NCBI RefSeq assembly: GCF_035222375.1
Contig: NC_085887.1
Span: 2,765,501 to 2,829,500 of the forward strand
Length of the DNA: 64,000 bases
Source: Podospora pseudocomata
Lineage: Eukaryota; Ascomycota; Sordariomycetes; Sordariales; Podosporaceae
Direction: 5' to 3'
Notes under the pieces: generated by a model
The model's database searches: none
What the model saw: the letters and a program-made list of their open reading frames with translations, nothing else
What the model was told of the DNA's origin: nothing
Part shown: piece by piece, positions 22,665 through 33,239 of the stretch
How positions within the stretch are numbered: the stretch's first letter is position 1
How the letters are laid out: each line of letters opens with the position of its first letter
Made by a program: the position numbers and the translations under genes

Positions 22665-24234
22665 TATAATTTTGTTTATTTTTTTTTTCTTTTTTTCTCC
22701 ACTTTTTATTTTTCCTCGAATTGTTATGAAGACTATTCAAAGTATTGGGTGATTTTGAGGAGATGGGCTTGTAGATGGTGAGCTGGAGTGTTAGCAGTGT
22801 CAAGAGGAGGGAAAGTAAACAAACCCCCTGGATTGTGGCAGGCCAACCAACGATGATCTGCAGAGAGATCTCTTGGCGTGGAGGACCCACCACTGAAGCT
22901 TGCCGTCCCCAGACCTTGGCATTGAATTATCCTCTGTGTGACGATGTGGAGGCAAGGATTCTTTGACGATGACGTTTCTGGTTCAGAGAGACCATGATTG
23001 ACTTCACGAATCGCTGCCAAGAAAATAAAATAAAAACAATATCGCTGGTATCTGTCTTCCAAGGGCCACACGCATGTAATGTATAAACGAACCACCTCTA
23101 TCCAAAACATCCTACCTGGGCCCCCAAAGCAGCAGGTAATTCACTCTTGACATTCTTCACACCCCCATCTTCCAATTATTTTTCGCTGTTCCTTTCACCT
23201 TCGTCCCCGGGGTGTGCTCCCGCGTACCTTGGTGAGCTAATGTGATCCGGGCCCGCCCACATCCCGAACAAAACCGGACCACGGTCCGATGACGACTCCC
23301 CTCCCCTCCGCTCCGAAAGGAAAAAAAAAAAGAAGCATTCTTCCTTTTCGGAGAGCCTCTCCCCGTTCGTCTGTCTGTCCCCACAAGCTTGCGCGGCCTT
23401 GCGTCTTTCTTCAACGGCGGCGGAGAAGCAGAGTGGGGACTTGCTTTTGCTAGTGGAAAGCTTGATTTGTCGTCTTCGCGTTCAGGGTCGTTTTATCTGA
23501 GGGTTTTTGAAGAGGCAGGGGGGTGTCGTGTGAGGTGATAAAAACTGCTCCGGGGACGGGACGGTTTGGGTTAGAGGAGGAGGAAAAAGGTGAGATAGGT
23601 GTGGGGTGGTGGTGATGGATGGGCTGGTGGTGAGGAGAGAGAGAGTGATGATTTTCTGAGACTTGGGGATTGAGTTTGATGGTTTGACCTGTTCTCTGGG
23701 ACAGGCTAGCCGTTAGAGCGTGGGTTCCTGGGCTGCGTCCTCGGGTTTTGATCTGTTCTTCCTCTTATAGCTCAACGTTAGGCTCTGCTAGAGAAGCGCT
23801 CTGGAAGAGCCTACTGAGGCTCATCGCCTCGCAACTGCACTGACTCCCGCAGTTCTGATCAACCGCAAGGTTGACCCCCAATGCTCACGCAGGGCAGCTC
23901 CGTACGACACTGGGTCCCTGAGCTGCAAAACCCGGGCATCCGGGAAGTCCCTGGCTGGGAGATGTCGGAGCAGACGGGAACTATGGGGCCTAGAGAGATA
24001 TCTTGACGACCATGCGGGGAACCAGAGGTTTCATCACTCGTGTGCTCTTACGCGTGTGGTTTCGCTGTGATGTGTCTCTGATGGTTTAGTCTATATCCCC
24101 GACTGCATGGTCCTGCGCCGAGTATCCTTTATGTTGACTCGCTGTTCCTCTCTACTGTCCCATGCCGAGTTTTTCTTCTCTATAGCTCTTTGTTTCATCA
24201 GGTTGTACTGTGACAGACACCAGACCAGCACGTC
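22665..24234. other. Intergenic: transposon flank, then region with a structured-RNA candidate
   Basis: No protein gene supported. The first 80 bases are A/T-rich. The segment 23768-23950 carries several consecutive hairpins (separate entry). 23960-24234 should include the promoter and leader of the LicD-family gene. Confidence 0.5.
23770..23945 (+). ncRNA. Candidate structured RNA: five consecutive hairpins
   Basis: Five stem-loops follow one another. (1) 23780-23812: 7-bp stem AGGCTCT/AGAGCCT, then a single G/A opposition, then a 6-bp stem CTAGAG/CTCTGG with one G-U pair and an AAGCG loop; an outer CTCA/TGAG pairing extends it. (2) 23833-23854: AACTGC/GCAGTT. (3) 23859-23874: TCAACC-GCAA-GGTTGA, a stem closed by a GNRA tetraloop. 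(4) 23894-23926: GCAGCTC/GAGCTGC. (5) 23931-23944: CCCGG-GCAT-CCGGG. The density and the GNRA loop suggest a folded RNA, but I could not match it to SRP RNA, RNase P/MRP, U-snRNAs, U3 or telomerase RNA. The strand is uncertain because stems are symmetric; plus is chosen from the GCAA loop. Ends are not determined. It could also be a folded leader of the LicD gene. Confidence 0.35.
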
Positions 24235-25212
24235 ATGAAATCTTCTCTTTATCCTCCCGTATCTTTACCGAATCTATTGCTGGCCATTGTGCTCGTGGTA
24301 ACGTCCTTCGTCCTCCTCTCGGCGACGATTCACCGGTCTTCCTACCTCTCCTCCGTTCCCTCTGTCGAGCCGCCCCCCGAGCGAGCATGGCCGATGGTAT
24401 GGGCCTCCTACAGCAATGAACCCCCCGAACCAAAGTACTTCCAGGAAGCTGGCAACACCCTAGAAATGTCCCACTACGACATCCGCTTCTTCCAGGGCGT
24501 GATCCCGTATTCTCAACATCGTGAGGTCCTCCAGCACCTCATCCGATCATACCTCTCCATCATGGCCTCCCTCAAGATGGAGACCTGGATCGCACATGGC
24601 ACATTGCTTGGGTGGTGGTGGAATGGCCGGATCATGCCCTGGGACTATGACCTCGACGTCCAGGTCAGCCTCCACACGATGGAGCACATGGCCAAGCAGT
24701 TCAACCAGACGCTGCATGAGTGGAGGTACACCACCGATGAGGGAGGGGAGGGTGTGCATGAGATCAAGAAGACGTATCTGTTGGACGTGAACCCAAACTA
24801 CTCGGAAATGAAGAGGAGACAGGGAATGAACGTGATTGATGCCAGATGGGTTGATGTTGACACGGGCATGTTTGTGGATATCACTGCGCTGGCCGAGAGA
24901 AATCCAGTGTTGGAACCGGGGATCTGGAGCTGCAAGAACTTCCATCAGTATAGGACGCATAATATCTGGCCGCTGAAGGAGACAAGGTTTGAGGGGGTTA
25001 AGGCAAAGGTGCCTCTTGATCACGAGAGAATTTTGGTGGCGGAATATGGGGAGAAGAGCTTGGTGTTGACCGAGTGGGAAGGGTAAGTTTGATCTCGAGG
25101 GATTCCCTAGGACAAAGCTGACATTCAACGCAGACACCGCTGGAGTGAGGAATTGAAGGAGTGGGTGAGGATATCAGTAAATGATACGGTGAACAGCTAT
25201 GGATCTGGGTAG
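24235..25212 (+). CDS. LicD-family type II membrane protein (Mnn4/fukutin-like)
   Basis: Exons 24235-25082 and 25134-25212; 308 residues. LicD/fukutin proteins transfer phosphodiester-linked groups: phosphocholine in bacteria, ribitol phosphate for fukutin; yeast Mnn4, needed for mannosylphosphate on glycans, carries the domain. Residues 11-31 form an N-terminal signal anchor (NLLLAIVLVVTSFVLLSA), pointing to the Golgi or ER lumen. The catalytic core signature is seen as AHGTLLGWWWNGRIMPWDYD followed by LDVQ, with the conserved acidic D-x-D pair. Later are the family-type segments WVDVDTGMFVDITAL and WPLKETRFEG. The 51-nt intron near the 3' end has GTAAGT, GCTGAC and CAG. The short form (308 residues) lacks the long Lys/Glu-rich tail of yeast Mnn4. 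Substrate is not predictable from sequence. Confidence 0.88.
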
Positions 25213-26222
25213 AAGTGAAGTGAGGAAACAGTTTGGATTTGATGCCTTGGATATGTGACTTGTTTGACAGGCGCTAGGCGTTGGGCGTTTGCTTGGATAC
25301 CACGTGACGAGGGCAAGAGGCTGGCTTTTCGCCAAAGTTGGAAGAGATTTCTCGGGCAGGTGAAGAACGAAGATTGATACGTATGTGAAATCTGGGCCCC
25401 GCAGGGTGAACATCTGGAGTGAATATCAGGAGTGAATATCAGGAGTGAATATCAGGAGTGAATATCAGGAGTGAATATCAGGAGTGAATATCAGGAGTGA
25501 ATATCAGGAGTGAATATCAGGAGTGAATATCAGGAGTGAATATCAGGAGTGAATATCAGGAGTGAATCGCAGCCCCTTGATTTCCTCTCCCTCCCAACCC
25601 CCCTATCAACCTCCCAACCTCCCCTGGAGCAACAATCTCATCAAGAAAAGTCTTTGCAATGATAGAGCACTATATACTAGATTGAGTCGCTCCTAGGTGG
25701 GTCTTCTACTTTGTAATCTGAGGATGCAGGGCTCCTCGAGTGGAGAAAAGTGCCCCTTTCTTACCTTTCACCTCATCACTAGTGCCTTCCTCTCCTGCTC
25801 CTGACCACCTGCCTCAGGTGGAGTTTCCCATACTCGCTCCTGCCTAATATTCAGGAGACAAAGAACAGGCAGTTCATCAGATAAGGCAATCAGGCCCACA
25901 ATTACCTCAAGTCGCTGCAGCCAGCCGACGGCTCCCCAACTCGAGTATATATTCTACACCTCTGTTCCCCGAACTTCCTCCTTCTTTCTTTCCTCGGGCA
26001 TCCCTCTCACAAGCAGTCAGCTCTCGAGAGACAGATAGCCCGGTCAACAGCTTTTATCGCTTACTTCTCGTTCCACCATCTCCTCACACATCTCCTCCTC
26101 TTACACCTTGTTCACCTTCGACACTCAATTCTTCGGCATTCCAGTCACTCCGGTCGACCTTTTATCCATCAACCATCATCTAATTCCATCAAAGAGTCGA
26201 CAGTCGATAGTAAATAGTCAAC
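25213..26222. other. Intergenic with 13-bp minisatellite; Stc1-like gene promoter
   Basis: After the LicD stop the only clear structure is the minisatellite at 25416-25567. From about 25900 the sequence is C/T-rich and is probably the leader of the Stc1-domain gene. Confidence 0.5.
25416..25567. repeat. Perfect 13-bp minisatellite, 11.7 copies
   Basis: Unit ggagtgaatatca, eleven full copies plus nine bases of a twelfth, without a single mismatch. It lies about 200 bp downstream of the LicD stop. The unit has no spacer, so it is not CRISPR-like. Confidence 0.97.
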
Positions 26223-27484
26223 ATGGTCGGCAACAAGATTCGCTGCGAGAACGGCGGCGAGTGGAAGGCCAGAGAGAAGTTTTCCCACAGTGCCCTTCGC
26301 AAGTACCAGAAGAAGTTGGGCAACGGCATTGCCACCCCTGCCCAGTCGACTATCTCGTGTCTCGAGCACAGCTCTGGCAACAAGGCGCCCGAGATGAAGT
26401 GTGAGGGACCCTGTGATCGCTGGCGTGAGCTGGACTTTTTCAGCAAGTCCACCCGCCGCAACAAGGTCTACGTATGTATTCACCGTTCATGGTTTTTTTT
26501 TTTTTTTGGGTGGGGGGAGAGGGAATTCAAATACTGACCATCAGCAGTGGTGCAAGGACTGCGTTGATTGGGCTGAGAAGACCGAGGTTGGCGAAGCGCT
26601 TCCTCCCCCCGGCGAGAGAATCTGTGAGGAAGAGTTTGAGACTCTCAAGATGAGGGTTGCCGACTTCGTGCTGAATGAGGATTACGAGAACGGCATTCCA
26701 GAGGGGAATGACTCGGGCCCGGCTACTACGGTCAGCATCAATGATTTCGACGATGACTACGAGGAAGAGTTCACTCTTCTGCCTCCCGGTGCTGAGGCTA
26801 CCACCGTGACCGACTCCATTGCCAGTCCAGAGGATACTGATGTGTCAGTCGAGACACCTGGCGCCGCTGCTACTTCGACTGAGCCTATGGCACCAGCTCC
26901 TCGCGCCCCCCACTGGTTTTTGGGATTTATGAACAACGACTCTCCGAGCACCTCCTCCACCACACCTACCACTCTTGACACTCTCGATACCCTTGACCTT
27001 CTTGACAGTCTTGACACACCCGATGAGTCGATCTCCGAGATTTCCATCACTGCTGGCTCCCAGGCTCACACTCGGACGACCACCACGGCTGCCGACACAA
27101 ATGCCTCAGCCACTCCTGGCCAGACCGGTGCAGTCTCGTTCAACACCTGGAGCCCAGAGGACAATTTCGAGCGCATGATCAAGGAGCCCACCATCGCGAC
27201 TGAGGAGAGCGGCTGGAAGACGGTGACCCGCACGGCCAAGGGGCCTCGCATGGTTACCGTTCGTCCTCGCGGCAAGAAGGAGAAGGACGAGGTGAAGGTC
27301 GGCAAGAACGGATGGGTCAAAGTTGTAAGTATTCTGATTGATGTCCTGTTGGTAAGTTATTGGCTAACATTTACCTTCGTAGAGCAATCGCCGTACCACG
27401 CCACAGCTGCCTAACTATATCCTGGCGAACTGTGTTCGCGGCGAGGAAGATTTCGTGGGTGACATTATCCCCGATGAGCTTTAA
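26223..27484 (+). CDS. Stc1-domain protein
   Basis: Exons 26223-26471, 26548-27324, 27383-27484; 375 residues. In fission yeast Stc1 links the RNAi machinery to the CLRC H3K9 methyltransferase; filamentous fungi carry several proteins with the domain, most of unknown role. The N-terminal domain (residues 1-95) has the LIM-like cysteine pattern: IRCENG, ISCLEH, CEGPCDRWRELDFFSK, then RRNKVY joined across intron 1 to WCKDCVDW. The rest is acidic and Ser/Thr/Pro-rich, with a short Leu-Asp repeat (LDTLDTLDLLDSLD) near residue 245 and a basic stretch PRGKKEKDEVKVGKNGW near the end. Intron 1 contains a T run and could end at CAG 26544 or 26547; the latter gives the conserved YWCK. Whether this paralogue acts in heterochromatin cannot be told from sequence. 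Confidence 0.88.
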
Positions 27485-30283
27485 GGGCTTATTTTCACGG
27501 AGGAGCTGATTTTGGCAAAGGTTTTGGGTTTTTTTATGGTTCTACGGCTTTTTATGGTTTTACGGTTTTGCGGTTTGCATTTCTTTTCTTTTCTTGACAT
27601 TACGCACAAATACACGATGATGGGCGGACGACAGCACGAAACTATGCAGCGGACGATAATACGACATTATGAGCGGGGAAAATTACATAGCAATTCGGTA
27701 GTTGATGGGTTTGCGGAGTAGTGCGATGACTTTTATTATATTCTATGCATCGTTTGAGTGACTGGTATTGTGCTACTAGTGTTTGATGAACATTTGACGG
27801 AAAAGGGATAACTGTGATAAATTATGAAGGCCTTGAAAGACAGTTCAAAAAAAGCCATGAAAGATAGTTAAAAGGTGGTGGAAGATAGTTGAAAGGTATC
27901 AAAACATAATCGAGAGGCATTAAAAAGATGATCGAAGGGATTTCTACTATCTTTCAAGGCCTTAATGTAATTACGTTCTAGTCTCTATTATTCTGTGCAC
28001 GATGTGTGGAGGTTGTGTGTGTAGGTTTTAGCATGGGAAGTGCCATGGAACAGCAACTGACCACCACCAGTTGCTCTCTCTTTTTTGCTCCCTTGGGCTT
28101 GCTTCATGACGGTCTTAGTACTTACTAGGGTTGTCTGGAGCAAACCGTGGTAGGTAGGTGTCTGTTATCAGTTTATGAATTCTATATCTGATGGTTACTC
28201 CTGGTGTAGTTATCGCAGAGTGAGGATTCTGGGTAGAGATGTCATTCGGGAAGTTGGAGGTGTGTTTTCTGCTTTCCGAGGTCACATGTGCTGTCGAACA
28301 TGGAAGGGGCTCGACATGTATATGGCGGATATGTCTGGGAGCAATAAATGGTAGGTACCAGTGCGTTGGTCTCCCAATATTGCCGATGTTGCTTGCTCCT
28401 CGTGTAGTAAATCGAATGCTAGGCTGCATTTCTGCCATGTGCAACTCCGAATCACCATGAGGAGATTCAGCTCGGGTCATCATACATGACACTCTCCAAT
28501 CCCCCCAAATCCCCTACCGAGCAGACGAATTGCTCCCCCATCTTCATTGACCGATTTTCCCCAGAGAGCAAACCCGGTCTCCATGTTTCCCAAGAAGGCT
28601 GCGGTAGGCAGCCTATCACAACCATTCAATTACACCAGCACAGCATTAACTCTTTTCGCACAACGATCCCCTTCTCTTGACCGGCTGCGACCTTGCAAAG
28701 GGGCAATAGTCGGCTACCGACCTACTTGCTCCGCTCCATCTAAGAAGTCGGGCAAATTGAAGTTTTCCATGTTTCAGCTCCAGGCTTCCCTACCTACCTT
28801 GTTATCTCCCGCCCACCTGTGCTGCTTTCTCCAAAAAGGAGGGGTAGCTTTTCTGGTTGGTGATGAGTCGGTCCAAAATGTGGGAGGCACAGCCACAGCC
28901 TTGTCCGAAGAGGTGGTGGTGTGGTTCGTTCACCTTGAAGTTCATGGAACTCTCACCTTGGAGGATGTTGGCTGGGGCTATGATATGGTAAACGAAATGA
29001 TGGTGTGGTCGACGCAAATGGTCTTGGTGTCTTACTGCTGCCTCTTTGCTTTCTAATCCTTTCGGAGGCCTTCGGTATCTGCTTCGATATTAATGACGCC
29101 AATGTGAGGGTGTTCAATGGCAAAAGGTCCAGAGCAAGGCTCAAATGTTGATGATCAACCAAAAAGTCCCGCATGTCGTTCGCCCGATCAACCTGTAATT
29201 AATCTCGGCCAGCATTTATATGAAAATAGAAACGAGGCCATGAGATGGGTAAGGGGAATGGCCATGTCATACATACGCGAGTTTCTGCCAAATTCTCGCT
29301 TCCGTTATTTCCATGTGCGTCTGCCGCGCGGATAGAGGTATGCAAGTCGGGCAAACGGCGCAAACAGTCGTCCAATAGATCCGCGAGGGAAACGATAAAA
29401 AGAAACGGACAACTTCCCCGGCTGTTGCATACCACCCTCCTCTTTCTCATGCGACATACGATGCTGTGTGAAAGATGTACAAGCTTCCGCGTGAGAGTTG
29501 AGAGCTCAAGCTTGAGACCTGCCAAGGCTGCGGCCTTCCGCGCCCAGCATTGCCCGGCGGGGGTCTGTATAACATCGGTATGGGACTTACTATTGGCTCT
29601 CTGCCAGTGAGCAGACACACATACCGAGGATCCTACAGATCATATACCAAGTATTGACAAAGTGGTTGGCAATGGAGTCATGGCAAGGCAACCTTGTGTC
29701 TGCCGGGGCTTCTGGTGCCATGTCGTACACCACCTTCTTCCCCGGCCGAAGCCCACCAACAAGAATGCGTCTGGTCCTTCCAGATCGGCTCTGGGATTCA
29801 CCCATGGTTTCTTCATGCGCCCGTATGTGTGGGTGGTCCGGCGGCTTGCGTAAGTGGCCTCCTTTGTGTATCAGCTTCGGCGACATATGCTGCATCGTTT
29901 CCAAGCATGGAAGAAAATCCTCGCCAGTGAATTGGAAATTCGGGGGGGCAATCTCTCAAGATTCGAAAGTTTCGTAAGGCGGACCCACATCCCATGGTTC
30001 GCATCTGGAGGTCATGGGTTGATCAGCTGGAGATGGGAGGTTGGCCAGCGCCCGGGCTACGGCTTGCGAGATGGATATATTGTCAAAAGGTTGTCCAAGT
30101 TCTGCACCTTCTTCTGCCAGTTAGCTCGCTTTGCTTCCTCGACTATACTTTCTCTTCTCTCTTGCACCCACGTACTCCGCCCTTTACACAGCTCGGCTGT
30201 AACGGGGCAACAGTTTCTGCACATATGCTTAGCTTTTTTCTGTTCTTTGATCAGGACTCACCACTGAGATACCGTTCTCCATA
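27485..30283. other. 2.8-kb stretch without a supported gene
   Basis: Contains a T-rich 3' UTR for the Stc1-like gene and a small foldback structure at 27827-27963. The plus-strand open frame at 28547-29056 (169 codons) has no domain, no codon pattern like its neighbours and no splice partners, so I do not call it. Confidence 0.5.
27827..27963. repeat. Foldback element with 18-bp inverted ends
   Basis: 27827-27844 (aaggccttgaaagacagt) and 27946-27963 are inverted copies matching at 17 of 18 positions. Between them are degenerate direct copies of gaaagatagttaaaa. It resembles a tiny foldback or MITE remnant or a hairpin RNA; no target duplication is clear. Confidence 0.55.
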
Positions 30284-32412
30284 ATGCTCCCCATGAACTC
30301 TTCTACACAGCCGAGCAACTGCACCGGACAGGCTGCCGGGGCACCAGTTACGTTGCATCCTCCACCCTCAGGCACTTCTCTGCCTCCTAAGCTACCGCAC
30401 TTGACCTTCGAGAACCCTGATGATAGCGACAGCACCGAATTTGACGACTCCAACAACAGTGAAGATGATGAATCCGACACAGAGGCAAGCCCGGTCGAGG
30501 CCATCAAAAACAACATGGCCAACCCTTTGAGGGCGGAAAGGCCTCGCGTACCGCAGGCAAATGTTGGCTTCCAGCGAGCTCAAACTCCGATCGAGTCTGC
30601 ACAGGCAAAGGTGCTCGAGGACCTTGTCAACAAAGTCTCAAAACTGGAGACAGAACGTATGTGGACCCATCAAGGCGTTTCCTGGTAGATTGCTGATCAG
30701 CCTGTAGTGGGTAAATTTCGAGGCACCACATCGGCCCCAGACCATGAAGACCGCCATGCCGGGGCATCACCCTTGACTACACCAGGTATTCGACTCCAAC
30801 CACCCACTTACCCCGGACATATCAACAGAGCGCCGTCTCCTCGGCAAACAGCTCCTCGGATAGTCACCGGTCAGACAACCTCAGCCTTCCCTGAGCTAGC
30901 ACCCCGATCACCATCCGGTGTTCAGTTCAGTTCACCAGTGCCGCCCTTCTCGTCTGGCGGCCACCCGGCGGGTCCGTTTCCGGGTGTAAAGACACCCGTG
31001 GTTGAGATTTCCGCTGTTGACCTCAAATGGGGTCCGCTGTTCGACGAAAAGGGAGCGCCAACAAAAAGATGGGAGCAAGTGTTGAAAGGTCTTGGTCAAT
31101 ACATTGTAAGTAGAGCGAGTCGATGATTGGTAAGAAACAAGCTAACGCGTCTTCTGTTGTAGCTCGATGAATTTATGCCACAAAAGACGTTGGTGATGGC
31201 TCCTCAAAAGATGGCAGCTTTCTACTCCCAGCACAACATCGAGTGTGAGGCAGTTTCATTCCTCGGTATGTTGAATCCATCTTCCAGCTACTGTGTGAGG
31301 CTGACCAAGGTGCAGAAATATTTCGAAGTCGGAATCAAGACGTCCATGTCAGATTGTCCGAGCTGTATGACCAGCTCGGGTTCGAATATCACTTGGCACC
31401 TTCAGCACCCGGATGTAGGCCGACGGTGCCTGGCTTGACCCTCCACGGATGGACTCAGTGGATGACGTTAGCCATGAGGGCGCATCCTGATGAAGAGGCT
31501 CGCAGGTTCGCCAAGGTGATCACGATGCTGCCCATTAATGCCGAGAGTCCACTTGACGGCAAGCTAGAAAGACTTCCGAAGCAGATATCCCGTCACCTTT
31601 TGCCGGAGAAGGCCGACCCAGCATCCCGGGGAAAGTTCAGCGCCGCCCTTCGAGTGGTACAGGAAGCTTTGGGACTGTTGTCTCCGCCGCCCAAACCGAG
31701 TCTCCAGGAACGACGGCCATCTCAATCGCGCGCTGTTAGCCCTAGGTCTCGATATAAGCCCTCATCCGTTGGCATTCCGTCACCTCCCTCCTCAGTCTCC
31801 GGGGCGGCCGTGGATGATGACTACCGGAGAGGTGACCGTGAGCGCGAGCGAAACTACCGCGACCTTCCAGGAAGACCATACGAGAGTAATGGCTCCGCGA
31901 GGCGAGACCCTCCATTATCGCGATCAACAACGGGACTTGGCTTGCCCACTCGCCCCCCTTCGCGGACCGGACCCCCTTCGACAACAAGTTCTCGCCGACG
32001 TAGCTCACCTGCCCCCTATCACAGAAGCTCCGTATCAGGGGCAAGTGGAAGAGAGGAGAGGGGATACACCAGGTCGTCGTCTGATGCTACCATATATCCT
32101 CACCGGTCGGACCAAAGGGAGCGAGAGCGTGAACGAGAAAGAGAACGCGAAAGAGATAGGGAGCGGGAGCGTGATCGTGACAGAGAGAGAGATTCCCGAG
32201 ACTCCAAGGCCAGAGGACGAGAAAGGGAGGCAGACAGAAGGGACAGAGGCAGTCGAAGATCGGCCTCGGTGGTGAGCAACACGGACCGAAAAGGAGGCCT
32301 TGGTCGTCCTAACCGAAGGAGTTCTGTGATTGTCCAAGATGAACGAGCGGGCAACTTGGGACGTGCCCCGACGTGGGGAGATTTCTTTACAGGAAAGTCA
32401 GCCATGGCTTGA
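30284..32412 (+). CDS. DUF7514-like fungal protein with Arg/Glu/Asp repeat tail
   Basis: Exons 30284-30656, 30708-31105, 31163-31265, 31316-32412; 656 residues. Function unknown. The N-terminal 125 residues are acidic and disordered (EFDDSNNSEDDESDTE) ending in a short coiled coil. A globular region starts at about residue 225 with WGPLFDEKGAPTKRWEQVLK, continues with APQKMAAFYSQ, and after intron 3 with LYDQLGFEYHL and LHGWTQWMTLAMRAHPDEEA; this matches the fungal DUF7514 group as I recall it. The C-terminal 280 residues are Ser/Pro/Arg-rich, with a dense RERERERE/DRDRE tract near residues 550-590, a kind of sequence often seen in RNA-processing or condensate-forming proteins. All four exons join in frame with standard sites. 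An alternative start at 30293 is three codons later. Confidence 0.8.
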
Positions 32413-33239
32413 GTGTGGTGTGTGAGATTTGTACGTTGCTGTTGGTACATTGCTTTGTCATTGTCTGCGTTTTCTTCGTACCTTATACTCGTATCGCTAG
32501 CTACTCGCTCCTTAGGATAGATAGGTACTGCCTGCGCCGTGTAAGCTTTTGTTGCGATTAATTTTAAAATTATTCACCCTTGATAACTCGTACCTTCCTC
32601 TCCATCCCATTAAGCCTCTCACCGACTCTTGGAAACCCCATTTCGGGAAGGAGCTCGTGGCTTGAGTGAGCCGACTTGGAAAGCTTGAATTGACTTCTGG
32701 CAAGAGCCAACGGCATCGGGGCTCCCCACGATCGACATCATCATCTGCCATTTCACCCCACCTCTACCACCCTCAATGCTGCCGATCCGAAATCCTTCAA
32801 AAACAATCTTTGTCGCGCATGCAGCTGCAGCATTTTGCATCGAGAGAAACAGAGGCTATCGCCGGTTTCCTGTACCTTGTTGCTTTCTCCCTGCACGGCA
32901 CACCTCCCGCGGTCGCCGGATGACGTAGTTGGCATCCCGCCATCTGACATGCCTCCCGGTGCCGGCTCTTCCATTGTGCGCCGTCTTTCCGACTACACAC
33001 TCCGTTGAATGGCACCTACACACGGCACCGTGTAACCCAATCTTTGTCCTTGCTGCCATGAAATCTGGTTGGATGATGAACGGCTCGGATGCCCCTCCCC
33101 TGACTACTTATGTCATAGGTGAACACAAGTCCGAGACCTGAGTATCTTGGGGACAATATGGTGGGAGATATATGATGGTTTGCCCTCTTGGGTCTTGGAT
33201 ATCGTTTTTGATCAACTGTTGCTATCATCCACCCTCACA
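32413..33239. other. Intergenic: promoter region of the MFS transporter
   Basis: No supported gene. An in-frame ATG at 33147 lies upstream of the chosen transporter start. The stretch 32560-33130 holds only short frames in all six readings. Confidence 0.5.

Noticed and set aside
23770-23945. Assignment of the hairpin cluster as SRP RNA, RNase P or MRP RNA
   Set aside because: GGGAAGTCC and GGAGCAG strings occur just after it, but the order and pairing partners of those RNAs are not met.
25416-25567. CRISPR-like array
   Set aside because: Head-to-tail 13-bp units with no spacers in a eukaryotic genome; a plain minisatellite.
28547-29056. 169-codon plus-strand frame
   Set aside because: No recognisable motif and no codon pattern like neighbouring genes.
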